Positions 4,731 through 11,778 of a stretch of DNA of 14,955 nucleotides are shown here, one piece after another. The notes under the pieces were generated by a model. The model made no database searches, was not told the origin of the DNA, and was given only the letters and a program-made list of their open reading frames with translations. Location: the NCBI GenBank assembly GCA_005884335.1, contig VBCJ01000319.1:1-14955 (forward strand), read 5' to 3'. This DNA is from Betaproteobacteria bacterium. GTDB lineage: Bacteria > Pseudomonadota > Gammaproteobacteria > Burkholderiales > SG8-39. The position numbers and the translations under genes are program-made. Position 1 is the first letter of the stretch. Every line of letters begins with the position of its first letter.

Positions 4731-7703
4731 CTATGCCGGCTCGATCTGGCAGACTGTGGTTTTTGTTTCCTGCATCATGGTCACGCGGTCGTAGCCGTAG
4801 GTCGTCGCGGTGTTGACCGCCTCGCCGCGCACGATCGGCGCAGCGCCATCCGGGTAGTACGGCAGCATGTCCTTGCCCTGCCACCAGCCCGAGAAATGGA
4901 ACGGGATGAAGGCATGGTCGGGCCCGACGCCTTCAGTGAACTTCGCAGTGACCTTGATCCGCGCGCCTGTCGGCGTCTTGACCCACACCTGCTCGCCGTT
5001 GCGGATTTTGCGTTCGGCGGCGGTCTTCGGGTTGATCTCGACGAAGTTCTCCTGCATCAGCTCGGCGAGCCACGGGTTGGAGCGAGTCTCCTCGCCGCCG
5101 CCCTCGTACTCGACCAGCCGGCCGCTCGTGAGAATGATCGGGAAGTCCTTGCCGATGTTCTTGTACTTCTCCTGCACCGACTTGAACAGCGTCGGCAGCC
5201 GCCAGAAAACTTTCACGTCGTCGTGGGTCGGGTACTTGTCGACGAGATCCGCGCGGATGCCGTAGAGCGGCTCGCGGTGCTGCGGGATGCCGTCGGGGAA
5301 GTTCCACACGATCGCCCTCGCCTTGGCGTTGCCGAAGGGATGGCACCCGTGGTTCTTCATGGTCACACGGATGATGCCGCCGGAGAGATCGGTCGCCCAC
5401 GTCTTGCCTTCGGCCTCCTTCTTCTCCTCGTCGGTCAACTCATCCCACCAGCCCAGCTTTTTCAGCAGCACGTGATCGAACTGCGGGTGGCCAGTGGTGA
5501 TGTCCGAGCCCTTGGGGTGCGAGCCGTCCTCGGCGAGCAGGTTCACCCCGTCCTTTTCCATGCCGAAGATCGCGCGGAAGTCGCCGCCGCCGTCCATGAC
5601 ATGCTTGGAGGTGTCGTAGAGGTTGGGCGAGCCCGGGTGCTTGAGCGCCGGCGTGCCGTAGCACGGCCATGGCAGCCCGAAGTAGTCGCCGGTCAGGTCG
5701 TAGCCGGTCTTCTCGTCCTTGCCGCCCCTGGCGCGCAGCGTCTTCACGTCGAAGACTTCCATGTTGCGCATGTGCGCCTGCAGGCGCTGCGGCGACTGTC
5801 CGGTGTAGCCGATCGTCCACGCGCCACGGTTGATCTCGTTCGCGAGCGTGTCCTCCATCGAAGGCTCGTCGTAACCGCCCTTCGTCTTGAGGACGCGCAG
5901 GTTCTGCTTGCCGTCCTTCCTGCCGAGGAACTGATCTTCGAACCCAAGCTTCTTCGCGAAAGCCAGCATGATCGCCTGGTCGGAGCGCGACTCGAACAGC
6001 GGATCGATCACCTTCTCGCGCCACTGCAGGGAGCGGTTAGAGGCCGTGCACGAACCGTCGGTCTCGAACTGTGTCGCGGCCGGAAGCAGGTACACACCCC
6101 GCCCGGCCTTTTCCTGCACGCCTTCGACGGGCATCGCCGCCATCGCGGCCGTGGCCGACGGATACGGGTCGATGACGATCATCATGTCGAGCATCTTCAT
6201 CGCCTTGACCATGTCGAGGCCGCGCGTCTGCGAATTCGGCGCATGGCCCCAGTAGACCATCGCGCGGATGTTCGAATCCTGGTCGATGTTCTCGTTCTTC
6301 TCCATCACGCCGTCGATCCAGCGCGAGACCGTCATGCCGGGCTTGCCCATCATCCCCGGGGCGAAGCGGTCCTGCAGCCACTTGAGATCCACGTTCCAGA
6401 CGCGCGCCCAGTGCGTCCACGATCCGGGCACCGCGACCGGGTAGTACCCAGGCAGCGTATCGGGATTGGGGCCGACGTCGGTCGCTCCCTGCACGTTGTC
6501 GTGGCCTCGGAAGATGTTGGCTCCGCCGCCTGAGACGCCGATGTTGCCGAGCGCGAGCTGCAGGATGCAGGAAGCGCGCACCATGGCGTTGCCGATGGTG
6601 TGTTGCGTCTGCCCCATGCACCAGACGATCGTCGAGGGACGGTTCTTTGCGAACGCCTCGGTGACCTTGTAGAGCTGCTCGGGGGTCACGCCCGTGACGT
6701 TGTGCACCTCCTCCGGCGTCCACTTCTTCAGGACTTCTTCCCTGACCTGCTGCATCCCATAAACCCGGTCATGGATGTATTTCTTGTCTTCCCAGCCGTT
6801 CTTGAAAATGATGTGCAGCATACCGAACAGGAACGGGATGTCCGTGCCGGAGCGGATGCGCACGTACTCGTCGGCCTTCGCCGCGGTGCGCGTGAAGCGC
6901 GGATCGACCACGATCATCTTCGCGCCAGTTTCCTTCGCATGCAGCATGTGCAGCATCGACACCGGGTGCGCTTCGGCCGCATTCGAGCCGATGTACATCG
7001 CGCACTTGGTGTTCTGCATGTCGTTGTACGAATTCGTCATCGCACCGTAGCCCCAGGTCTGGGCGACGCCCGCGACGGTGGTCGAGTGGCAGATGCGCGC
7101 CTGGTGGTCGCAGTTGTTCGAGCCCCACAGCGACACCCATTTCCGGAGCAGCATCGCCTGCTCGTTGTTGTGCTTGGAGGAGCCGACGACGTACAGCGCG
7201 TCGGGCCCGGATTCCTTGCGGATGGCGAGCAGCCGGTCGCCGATCTCGTTGATCGCCTGGTCCCAGGAGAGGCGCTGGTATTTGCCGTTCACCAGCTTCA
7301 TCGGATACTTGAGCCGGTGCGAGTGTTCGGTCATGCCGTGCTCGCGGACCGACGCGCCCTTGGCGCAGTGCGCGCCGAGATTGAGGGGCGAGTCGAACAC
7401 CGGTTCCTGCCGCACCCACACGCCGTTCTGCACCACCGCGTCGATGGCGCAACCCACCGAGCAGTGCGTGCACACCGAGCGCTTGACCTCGATGCTGCCG
7501 CTTTTCTCGGCGGCGGCCTCGGCCTTGCCGATCATGCTGAACGGCAACTGCGAGGCGAACGCGCCCGCGCCCGCGGCGATGCCCGAACGTTTCAGGAACG
7601 CGCGCCGGTCGATCGTCTTCGCGAGCATCCCGGAGAGACTGCGCGACAGACGGCTGGAAGAAAGATGAGCGGGGGCTCCAGCGAATTTCCTGGTCAGCAT
7701 CAT
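4731..7703 (-). CDS. fdhA: Formate dehydrogenase catalytic (alpha) subunit, molybdopterin enzyme with Tat signal
   Basis: A 990-residue Mo-bis-MGD enzyme that oxidises formate to CO2 on the periplasmic side. The Tat signal has DRRAFLK (R33-R34), a hydrophobic stretch and cleavage near residue 64 (AEA). The 4Fe-4S site is C78-x2-C81-x4-C85...C113. The active site reads DHQARICHSTTVAG: C205 takes the place of selenocysteine as Mo ligand, followed by H206, so this is a Cys-type FDH needing no selenium. Molybdopterin-binding segments such as GSNAAEAHPVSMLH and the C-terminal dinucleotide-binding domain (about 850-985, ending CQIEPA) are present. ATG 7703 is chosen because AGGAGG (7711-7716) is 7 bases upstream; an in-frame TTG at 7724 lacks one. 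The reading frame is complete, with no disruption, in contrast to fdhB just downstream (21 bases). Confidence 0.96.
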   Translation of the reverse strand: MMLTRKFAGAPAHLSSSRLSRSLSGMLAKTIDRRAFLKRSGIAAGAGAFASQLPFSMIGKAEAAAEKSGSIEVKRSVCTHCSVGCAIDAVVQNGVWVRQEPVFDSPLNLGAHCAKGASVREHGMTEHSHRLKYPMKLVNGKYQRLSWDQAINEIGDRLLAIRKESGPDALYVVGSSKHNNEQAMLLRKWVSLWGSNNCDHQARICHSTTVAGVAQTWGYGAMTNSYNDMQNTKCAMYIGSNAAEAHPVSMLHMLHAKETGAKMIVVDPRFTRTAAKADEYVRIRSGTDIPFLFGMLHIIFKNGWEDKKYIHDRVYGMQQVREEVLKKWTPEEVHNVTGVTPEQLYKVTEAFAKNRPSTIVWCMGQTQHTIGNAMVRASCILQLALGNIGVSGGGANIFRGHDNVQGATDVGPNPDTLPGYYPVAVPGSWTHWARVWNVDLKWLQDRFAPGMMGKPGMTVSRWIDGVMEKNENIDQDSNIRAMVYWGHAPNSQTRGLDMVKAMKMLDMMIVIDPYPSATAAMAAMPVEGVQEKAGRGVYLLPAATQFETDGSCTASNRSLQWREKVIDPLFESRSDQAIMLAFAKKLGFEDQFLGRKDGKQNLRVLKTKGGYDEPSMEDTLANEINRGAWTIGYTGQSPQRLQAHMRNMEVFDVKTLRARGGKDEKTGYDLTGDYFGLPWPCYGTPALKHPGSPNLYDTSKHVMDGGGDFRAIFGMEKDGVNLLAEDGSHPKGSDITTGHPQFDHVLLKKLGWWDELTDEEKKEAEGKTWATDLSGGIIRVTMKNHGCHPFGNAKARAIVWNFPDGIPQHREPLYGIRADLVDKYPTHDDVKVFWRLPTLFKSVQEKYKNIGKDFPIILTSGRLVEYEGGGEETRSNPWLAELMQENFVEINPKTAAERKIRNGEQVWVKTPTGARIKVTAKFTEGVGPDHAFIPFHFSGWWQGKDMLPYYPDGAAPIVRGEAVNTATTYGYDRVTMMQETKTTVCQIEPA

Positions 7704-7710
7704 GGTCACG

Positions 7711-7716
7711 CCTCCT
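7711..7716 (-). promoter_or_regulatory. Ribosome binding site fixing the fdhA start
   Basis: On the minus strand a perfect AGGAGG lies 7 bases before the tandem ATGATG at 7698-7703. It decides for ATG 7703 over the in-frame TTG at 7724, which would place this site inside the coding sequence. It lies in the 17-base gap between the small Tat-signal gene and fdhA. Confidence 0.8.
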
Positions 7717-7720
7717 CGGG

Positions 7721-7927
7721 TCAAACTTTTGCTGTGTTGTAGTAGCTGCGGACGTGCGCGGTGTCCTGATATCCCTTCCCGCGGCGCTTATCGTTGCTTG
7801 CCGGTGCCTTGGGCTCGTTCGGGGCGAGCGCCCGGCCGGCGATCGCGGCTGCCGTTGCGGCGCCGCCGACGCCTGCTGCGATGAGGAAGTTCCTGCGGCT
7901 GAGTTTTGATTTTGTGTGGTCCTTCAT
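7721..7927 (-). CDS. FDH-region Tat-target small protein
   Basis: A 68-residue protein matching the 'formate dehydrogenase region TAT target' family (TIGR02811 in my memory), found beside proteobacterial FDH operons. The twin-arginine motif SRRNFLIAAG is at residues 10-19, followed by an Ala/Gly-rich hydrophobic core (AGVGGAATAAAIAGRAL). Only about 33 residues would remain after export, ending in HVRSYYNTAKV, which is the conserved tail. There are no cysteines or cofactor motifs. GGAAGGAG just upstream of the ATG is a strong ribosome site. It lies between torD (57 bases upstream) and fdhA (17 bases downstream). Its function is unknown; a small Tat-exported subunit or export partner of FdhA is plausible. 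Confidence 0.88.
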   Translation of the reverse strand: MKDHTKSKLSRRNFLIAAGVGGAATAAAIAGRALAPNEPKAPASNDKRRGKGYQDTAHVRSYYNTAKV

Positions 7928-7960
7928 ATGGGTCTCCTTCCTACCGTCAACACCTGAAAT

Positions 7961-7976
7961 ATGCAGCTTATTGCAT
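7961..7976. promoter_or_regulatory. Short inverted repeat upstream of the Tat-target/fdhA genes
   Basis: ATGCA (7961-7965) and TGCAT (7972-7976) form a perfect 5-base inverted repeat with a 6-base spacer, in the only sizeable gap inside the cluster (7928-7984, AT-rich for this DNA). It could be an operator or an mRNA hairpin separating maturation genes from structural genes. No clear -35/-10 pair is seen beside it, and arms this short can occur by chance. Confidence 0.25.
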
Positions 7977-7984
7977 GCTCAACA

Positions 7985-8611
7985 TTAGAACACCTTAAGG
8001 GCTTCGGTTTCAACCAGGAGAAAACTCTCCGCGAAATGGGCAACGTGTTTGTAAAAATTGGCCTTTTCGCTCTTTGATATTGCACCGCAAAAACCGGGGT
8101 AAGAACGGGCGATATATCGGTCGAAAAACCCCTGTTGCATTTGCAGCGCAGCATCCTCGGAGCCCAATGAAATCAAGTGCCGCATGACATCGAAAAGCCC
8201 CGCCATGTGGTCCTCGGGTTCGTGCGCCCCTCCCGACCGGGCGAGCCCCCACCCCGCTAGCTCGCCCCGCAGCCGGGCGAGGATCTTCTCGCGGCCGGTA
8301 TCGGCGAGGTAGTAGCTCGCGTAGGGTGTCACCTCGGCCTTGCCGGTACCGACGAGGATCTCGTCGTACTCGAGGCGGGCCGCCTCGGCCTCCATCATCC
8401 GGGCCGCCGCGGCGAGCTTGTTCCACGCGTCCGCAAGAGCGGACTGCTCGGCGCCGATTGCGACCTCGTCGGCGCCGCCGATGGTTGCTAGCAGCGCGGC
8501 GTCGGGGCCGGAATAGAAAAGCCGCGCAAGTAACGCGTAGTACCCAGCGCGAGCGCCATCCTCGGGCACCTCCGGCGGCTGGAACTTGAGCGGCGTCAGC
8601 GCCGCGCTCAC
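7985..8611 (-). CDS. TorD/DmsD-family molecular chaperone for FDH
   Basis: A 208-residue, mostly helical cytoplasmic protein of the TorD family, which binds Tat signal peptides of molybdoenzymes and helps cofactor loading before export. Family marks are the N-terminal YYALLARLFYSGPD (about 24-37), LEYDEILVGTGKAEVTPYASYYL (split here as LEYDEILVG around 80-88 and TPYASYYL at 95-102) and EPEDHMAGLFDVMRHL (131-146), the E-x-x-DH pattern typical of TorD. The GTG start at 8611 overlaps the stop of the upstream Fe-S gene as GTGA, indicating coupled translation; no ATG fits better. FdhA, whose precursor has an RR signal, is the likely client. The gene ends in TAA, 57 bases before the Tat-target gene. 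Confidence 0.88.
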   Translation of the reverse strand: MSAALTPLKFQPPEVPEDGARAGYYALLARLFYSGPDAALLATIGGADEVAIGAEQSALADAWNKLAAAARMMEAEAARLEYDEILVGTGKAEVTPYASYYLADTGREKILARLRGELAGWGLARSGGAHEPEDHMAGLFDVMRHLISLGSEDAALQMQQGFFDRYIARSYPGFCGAISKSEKANFYKHVAHFAESFLLVETEALKVF

Positions 8612-10692
8612 GGTTTTACGTCCGAGATGTTGATCTCTCCCTTGTTTTCCATCATGTCCACGACGCGGCAGTCGGCGCACATCTGGAGCCGCTTCAGCGC
8701 CCCGCCGCCCGCGAACATCGAGTGCCCGGTGAGCTTGCCGAGCATGTTGTCCACCATCTGGCGCGTGCCGAAGGGCTTGCCGCAGCGCACGCAGTTGAAG
8801 GGCTCCGCCTCGTTCAGCATGACTTCCTGTTTCGCCTGCGCCGCCAGCAGCAGGCGCGGGGCGAGCGTGATCGCGTTCTCTGGACAGGTCCTCTCGCACA
8901 GCCCGCACTGTACGCAGTTGCGCTCGATGAATTTCAGCATCGGCTGGTCGCGCCCGTCGACGAGCGCCGATTCCGGGCAGGCGCCGACACAGGCCATGCA
9001 CAGCGTGCAGGTCTGCTTGTCGACGAGGACCTGCCCGTAAGGGGCACCGGCGCCGAGCTTTATCTCCTCCTGCGGCTTCGGCGCCTGCTTCGCGAGGTGG
9101 TCGATGGCGAAATCCAGTGTGGTGCGCTTTTCGGGAGAAAGGTTGTAGGTCGCGGGCTTGGCTACCGATGCCGCGGGAGCGAGCGCCCAGATCTCTTTTT
9201 CCAGCACGGCGTGCTCGTCGGTCGCGAGAAACCGGAAATGCGTCCCGCCGTAGCCGAGCCCGTTCGCGATGGTCTCTGCAAAACCCATCTGCTTTTCCAA
9301 CGCGTCGCCGTATTCGGCGGCCTCCTTCGGCGTCGCGAGCACCGCGACCTGGCCCGCGCCATAGGCGAGCGCCGCGAGCAGCACATCTATCCCGATCGAG
9401 GCGGGATGATGCACTTCGAGCGGAATCGCCCGCGCGGGCAAGCCTTTCCCGCGCCGCGCGAGCTTCGCGATCAGCGTGCGGCTCTCGCCCGCATTGTGCA
9501 GGAGCAGGCAGGCGTCCTTGCCGCCCGCCTGGGCGTAGACGGAAAGCACCCGCTTCAGCCGCGCGCCGAGGTCCGGCACGCGAGGATAGGCGTAGCTCAT
9601 CGCGCCCGAGGGGCAGACGGTCGCGCAACCGCCGCAGCCCATGCACAGGTGCGGATCGACCTTGACGTGGTCGCCGTCCGGCGCGATGGCGCCGGTCGAG
9701 CAGACATCCAGGCACTGGTTGCAGCCGACCTTCGAGGAGCGGCTGTGTGCGCAGATCTTCTCGTTATAGGCGAAGAAGCGTGGCTTTTCGAACTCGCCCA
9801 CCATCTGGCCGAGCTGCCCGGCCGCCAGCGCCTGCTTGAGCGGATCGGCGCCCGGCGCGAGGTAGCCCTGCGGCGGCTGCGCGGTGCGTATCAGCGGCTG
9901 CGCCGAGAAATCGAGCACCATGTCGAAGCGCTCGCTTCGCTCGCGCTCGGCGCGCTCGAAGTCGATCGCGCGGATCGCGCCGCAGGCCTTGACGCACTCG
10001 CGGTGCGCCTTGCACTTGTCCATGTCGATCTGGTAGGAAAAATCGATCGCCTGCTCGGGGCACGCATGGATGCAGGCGTTGCAGCGCGTGCAGACTTCCA
10101 GGTCGATCGGGTTGTGCTGCTCCCAGACGACCTCGAACTCGCCCAGATGGCCTTTTACCGACTTTACTTTTCCCGACCAAACCGGATAGCGACGTTCGGC
10201 AGGCAATTCCCCTCCGCGGCTGCTCGTGATCAGCACATTCACTTCGAGCTGCTCGGCGAGCTTATCGGCCCAGGCTATCGCGGCCTCGGTAGGGCCCATG
10301 ATGAGCAATTGACCGCTGGACTGGTAGCTCACGCCCGGCACCGATTCGGGTTCGGGCAGCTCGGCGAGCGCGAGGAGCGCTGCGATCTTGGGCATCGCCT
10401 GCGCACCCTCCTTCGACCAGCCCGCGTGTTCGCGGATATTGATGAACTTCAGCTGCGTCGGGGCGTTCGCCGTCTGGGCGATTTCCGAGAACAGCGGCGC
10501 CTCCTGCGTGCAGGCGACCACACAGGCTTCGTCCTTGAGCGACTCCTGGAAGCTGCCGACTTCCTTGCGGCACAGCTCCGTGTGCATCTGGATAGGCTGG
10601 GTGAGCTTGAGCGCGGCGCCGAGCGCCTTGGCATCGAGCGCAATGGTCTTGTTGCAGTTGCAGATCTTCAGCGCGCGGTCTTCGAGCGTCAT
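8608..10692 (-). CDS. Large multi-cluster Fe-S protein of the FDH operon, HdrA/MvhD-like architecture
   Basis: A 694-residue cytoplasmic protein found in proteobacterial FDH clusters, usually named only '4Fe-4S binding protein'. Cysteine motifs in order: an N-terminal set (C11, C13, C41, C57, C61); C201-x2-C204-x2-C207-x3-C211 with a partner group C227/C233/C237; C314...C324-x2-C327-x3-C331; C350-x2-C353-x2-C356-x3-C360; C562-x2-C565-x2-C568-x3-C572; C593-x2-C596-x2-C599-x3-C603; then two CxxC pairs (C634/C637, C672/C675) that could bind zinc or Fe. Residues 8-110 resemble the N-terminal domain of HdrA (CxC, VVACTQEAPLF, FINIREHAGW). Residues 393-457 resemble MvhD/FlpD, without its cysteines. 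ATG 10692 is one base after the DUF3306 stop. Its role, electron transfer or FDH maturation, is not known. Confidence 0.85.
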   Translation of the reverse strand: MTLEDRALKICNCNKTIALDAKALGAALKLTQPIQMHTELCRKEVGSFQESLKDEACVVACTQEAPLFSEIAQTANAPTQLKFINIREHAGWSKEGAQAMPKIAALLALAELPEPESVPGVSYQSSGQLLIMGPTEAAIAWADKLAEQLEVNVLITSSRGGELPAERRYPVWSGKVKSVKGHLGEFEVVWEQHNPIDLEVCTRCNACIHACPEQAIDFSYQIDMDKCKAHRECVKACGAIRAIDFERAERERSERFDMVLDFSAQPLIRTAQPPQGYLAPGADPLKQALAAGQLGQMVGEFEKPRFFAYNEKICAHSRSSKVGCNQCLDVCSTGAIAPDGDHVKVDPHLCMGCGGCATVCPSGAMSYAYPRVPDLGARLKRVLSVYAQAGGKDACLLLHNAGESRTLIAKLARRGKGLPARAIPLEVHHPASIGIDVLLAALAYGAGQVAVLATPKEAAEYGDALEKQMGFAETIANGLGYGGTHFRFLATDEHAVLEKEIWALAPAASVAKPATYNLSPEKRTTLDFAIDHLAKQAPKPQEEIKLGAGAPYGQVLVDKQTCTLCMACVGACPESALVDGRDQPMLKFIERNCVQCGLCERTCPENAITLAPRLLLAAQAKQEVMLNEAEPFNCVRCGKPFGTRQMVDNMLGKLTGHSMFAGGGALKRLQMCADCRVVDMMENKGEINISDVKP

Positions 10693-10693
10693 G

Positions 10694-11242
10694 TCAAGCC
10701 TTGTCTTTGCGTTCGGCGGGCTCAGGCGGCGGCGCTTCCGCCCGGGTCTCGCCTTGCGCCCTTTCGGCCGCCTCGGGCGGAGATTGGACGGCGGGCGTCT
10801 CCGCCGCAGCATGCGGGTCTTTCTTCTCCTTGTCGTCAAAGAGCAGGCTCTTCGCATGTTCGAGCGTCTTCAGCATCGCCAGGGGGATGGGCTCGCCCTG
10901 CGTGAAGTCCTCGCAGTAAGCCTCGAACCGTTCGAAGTTCTCGAAATGCGGATCGCTGAACAGCTTCTTCAGCGCCGAGCGCCTGAGGTTCTCGTCCACG
11001 CCGGCCTTCAGGAACTCGGTGTATTCGGAAGCGAGGCCTCTGAGGGATTCGAGTGGCGGCAGCTCGCGCGGCGCGGACGCGTCCGTCGGCGCCGCGGCTG
11101 CACCGGTGTTCGCAACCGCCGGAGCCGCGGGCGCCGGCTCCGCCGGCGGCTGCGACTCGGCCGGCTTCTCCGCGGTCTTGCGCGCTTCGATCTTGCGCCG
11201 CGACCAGCGCGAAGCGAAATTTTCCTTGTCGTCAGCGATCAT
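10694..11242 (-). CDS. DUF3306 family protein, FDH-associated
   Basis: A 182-residue protein. The N-terminal ENFASRWSRRKIEAR (7-21) is the typical opening of DUF3306. A low-complexity Ala/Pro/Glu linker (about 22-60) follows, then the folded core from LPPLESLRGLASEYTEFL to LEHAKSLLF (about 61-134) with the conserved LRRSALKKLFSDPHF and FERFEAYCEDFTQ. The tail is again Pro/Ala/Glu-rich. No signal peptide or membrane segment, so cytoplasmic. Its ATG overlaps the end of the DUF3305 gene by 11 bases, and the Fe-S protein gene starts one base after its stop. Family members occur almost always with DUF3305 and FDH genes; the biochemical role is unknown, with an assembly or scaffold part inferred. 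Confidence 0.85.
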   Translation of the reverse strand: MIADDKENFASRWSRRKIEARKTAEKPAESQPPAEPAPAAPAVANTGAAAAPTDASAPRELPPLESLRGLASEYTEFLKAGVDENLRRSALKKLFSDPHFENFERFEAYCEDFTQGEPIPLAMLKTLEHAKSLLFDDKEKKDPHAAAETPAVQSPPEAAERAQGETRAEAPPPEPAERKDKA

Positions 11243-11705
11243 CGCGCTTTGCCCCCTTGAACGAAGGCGGCCGGGAGCGCTTCTTCGGCTCTGGCTTGTA
11301 GTTGCGCTCGACGTACTCCGCGAGCCACGGGATCCATTGCGGCGGCATCGGCACGCCGTCCACGCGCGCGCCGGCGTCCATCAGGCGCGCCGCCTCGTTG
11401 TAGCTCACCGTGACCGCTTTCGGCACGCCCGCGCCCTGCTCTTCGAGCCAGTTCACGAACACGAACGGTTTCTGCGAGCTGAGATTGAGGTAATAGCCTT
11501 CCGCCTCGTCGCGGAAAAGCTCGAGCTTGAACCCCGGATGCAGCCACTGCGCGCGCACCTCGTTCTCGACGAGTGCGCGGGGCCCAGCGCCCGGCTCGCT
11601 CGCGTCGGGCACGACGCCGATCGGCTCCCACTTCTCCGACTGCCAGCGGTTGTTCAGGGGCGTGCGCTCCATCACGACTGCGACGGCGAGGCTGGTCTGA
11701 GACAT
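11232..11705 (-). CDS. DUF3305 family protein, first gene of the FDH cluster
   Basis: A 157-residue protein with the DUF3305 signature near the start: VAVVMERTPLNNRWQSEKWE, then IGVVPD. Later parts include a conserved YYLNLSSQKPFVFVNW and PPQWIPWLAEYVERNYKPEP, with a basic tail (KKRSRPPSFKGAK). It is cytoplasmic by sequence and always travels with DUF3306 and FDH genes in known genomes; the function is unknown. ATG 11705 is chosen since MSQTSLAVAVVMER is the usual beginning; an in-frame TTG at 11741 would add 12 residues and has no ribosome site. The site before 11705 (GGAAAA) is weak. It is divergent from moaA with 73 bases between the start codons. Confidence 0.83.
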   Translation of the reverse strand: MSQTSLAVAVVMERTPLNNRWQSEKWEPIGVVPDASEPGAGPRALVENEVRAQWLHPGFKLELFRDEAEGYYLNLSSQKPFVFVNWLEEQGAGVPKAVTVSYNEAARLMDAGARVDGVPMPPQWIPWLAEYVERNYKPEPKKRSRPPSFKGAKRDDR

Positions 11706-11744
11706 TTTTCCGGCTATACTCACCAGTTCAGCAAACGACAAATT

Positions 11745-11760
11745 ATGAACTGCATTTCAT
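11745..11760. promoter_or_regulatory. Near-perfect palindrome between the divergent FDH and moaA units
   Basis: ATGAA (11745-11749), a central TGCA (11751-11754) and TTCAT (11756-11760) make a 16-base palindrome with 14 of 16 positions symmetric. It sits in the 73-base gap between the DUF3305 start and the moaA start, so a regulator bound there could control both the FDH operon and the cofactor genes. It does not match the FNR (TTGAT-N4-ATCAA) or ModE consensus. A TATACT at 11715-11720 could be a -10 for moaA, but no good -35 accompanies it. Confidence 0.4.
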
Positions 11761-11778
11761 GAGGCGGCTACGCAAACC

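Noticed and set aside
4392..6533. 713-codon open frame antisense to fdhA
   Set aside because: Arg/His/Val-rich translation typical of the reverse strand of a GC-rich gene; FdhA on the other strand is unmistakable.
7086..7091. Selenocysteine at the FDH active site
   Set aside because: The codon at the Mo-ligand position is a normal cysteine codon (RICHSTT), with no in-frame TGA.
8612..9715. Possible N-terminal extension of the TorD-family protein, whose frame stays open far upstream
   Set aside because: The upstream part is the out-of-frame reading of the Fe-S gene; the TorD similarity begins only after the GTG at 8611.
8722..10905. 727-codon open frame antisense to the Fe-S protein gene
   Set aside because: Same pattern: no domain and opposite to a well-conserved cysteine-motif protein.
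11706..11778. Molybdenum-cofactor riboswitch upstream of moaA
   Set aside because: The gap is only 73 bases and shared with a divergent gene, too short for the known Moco RNA motif, and no matching fold was seen.
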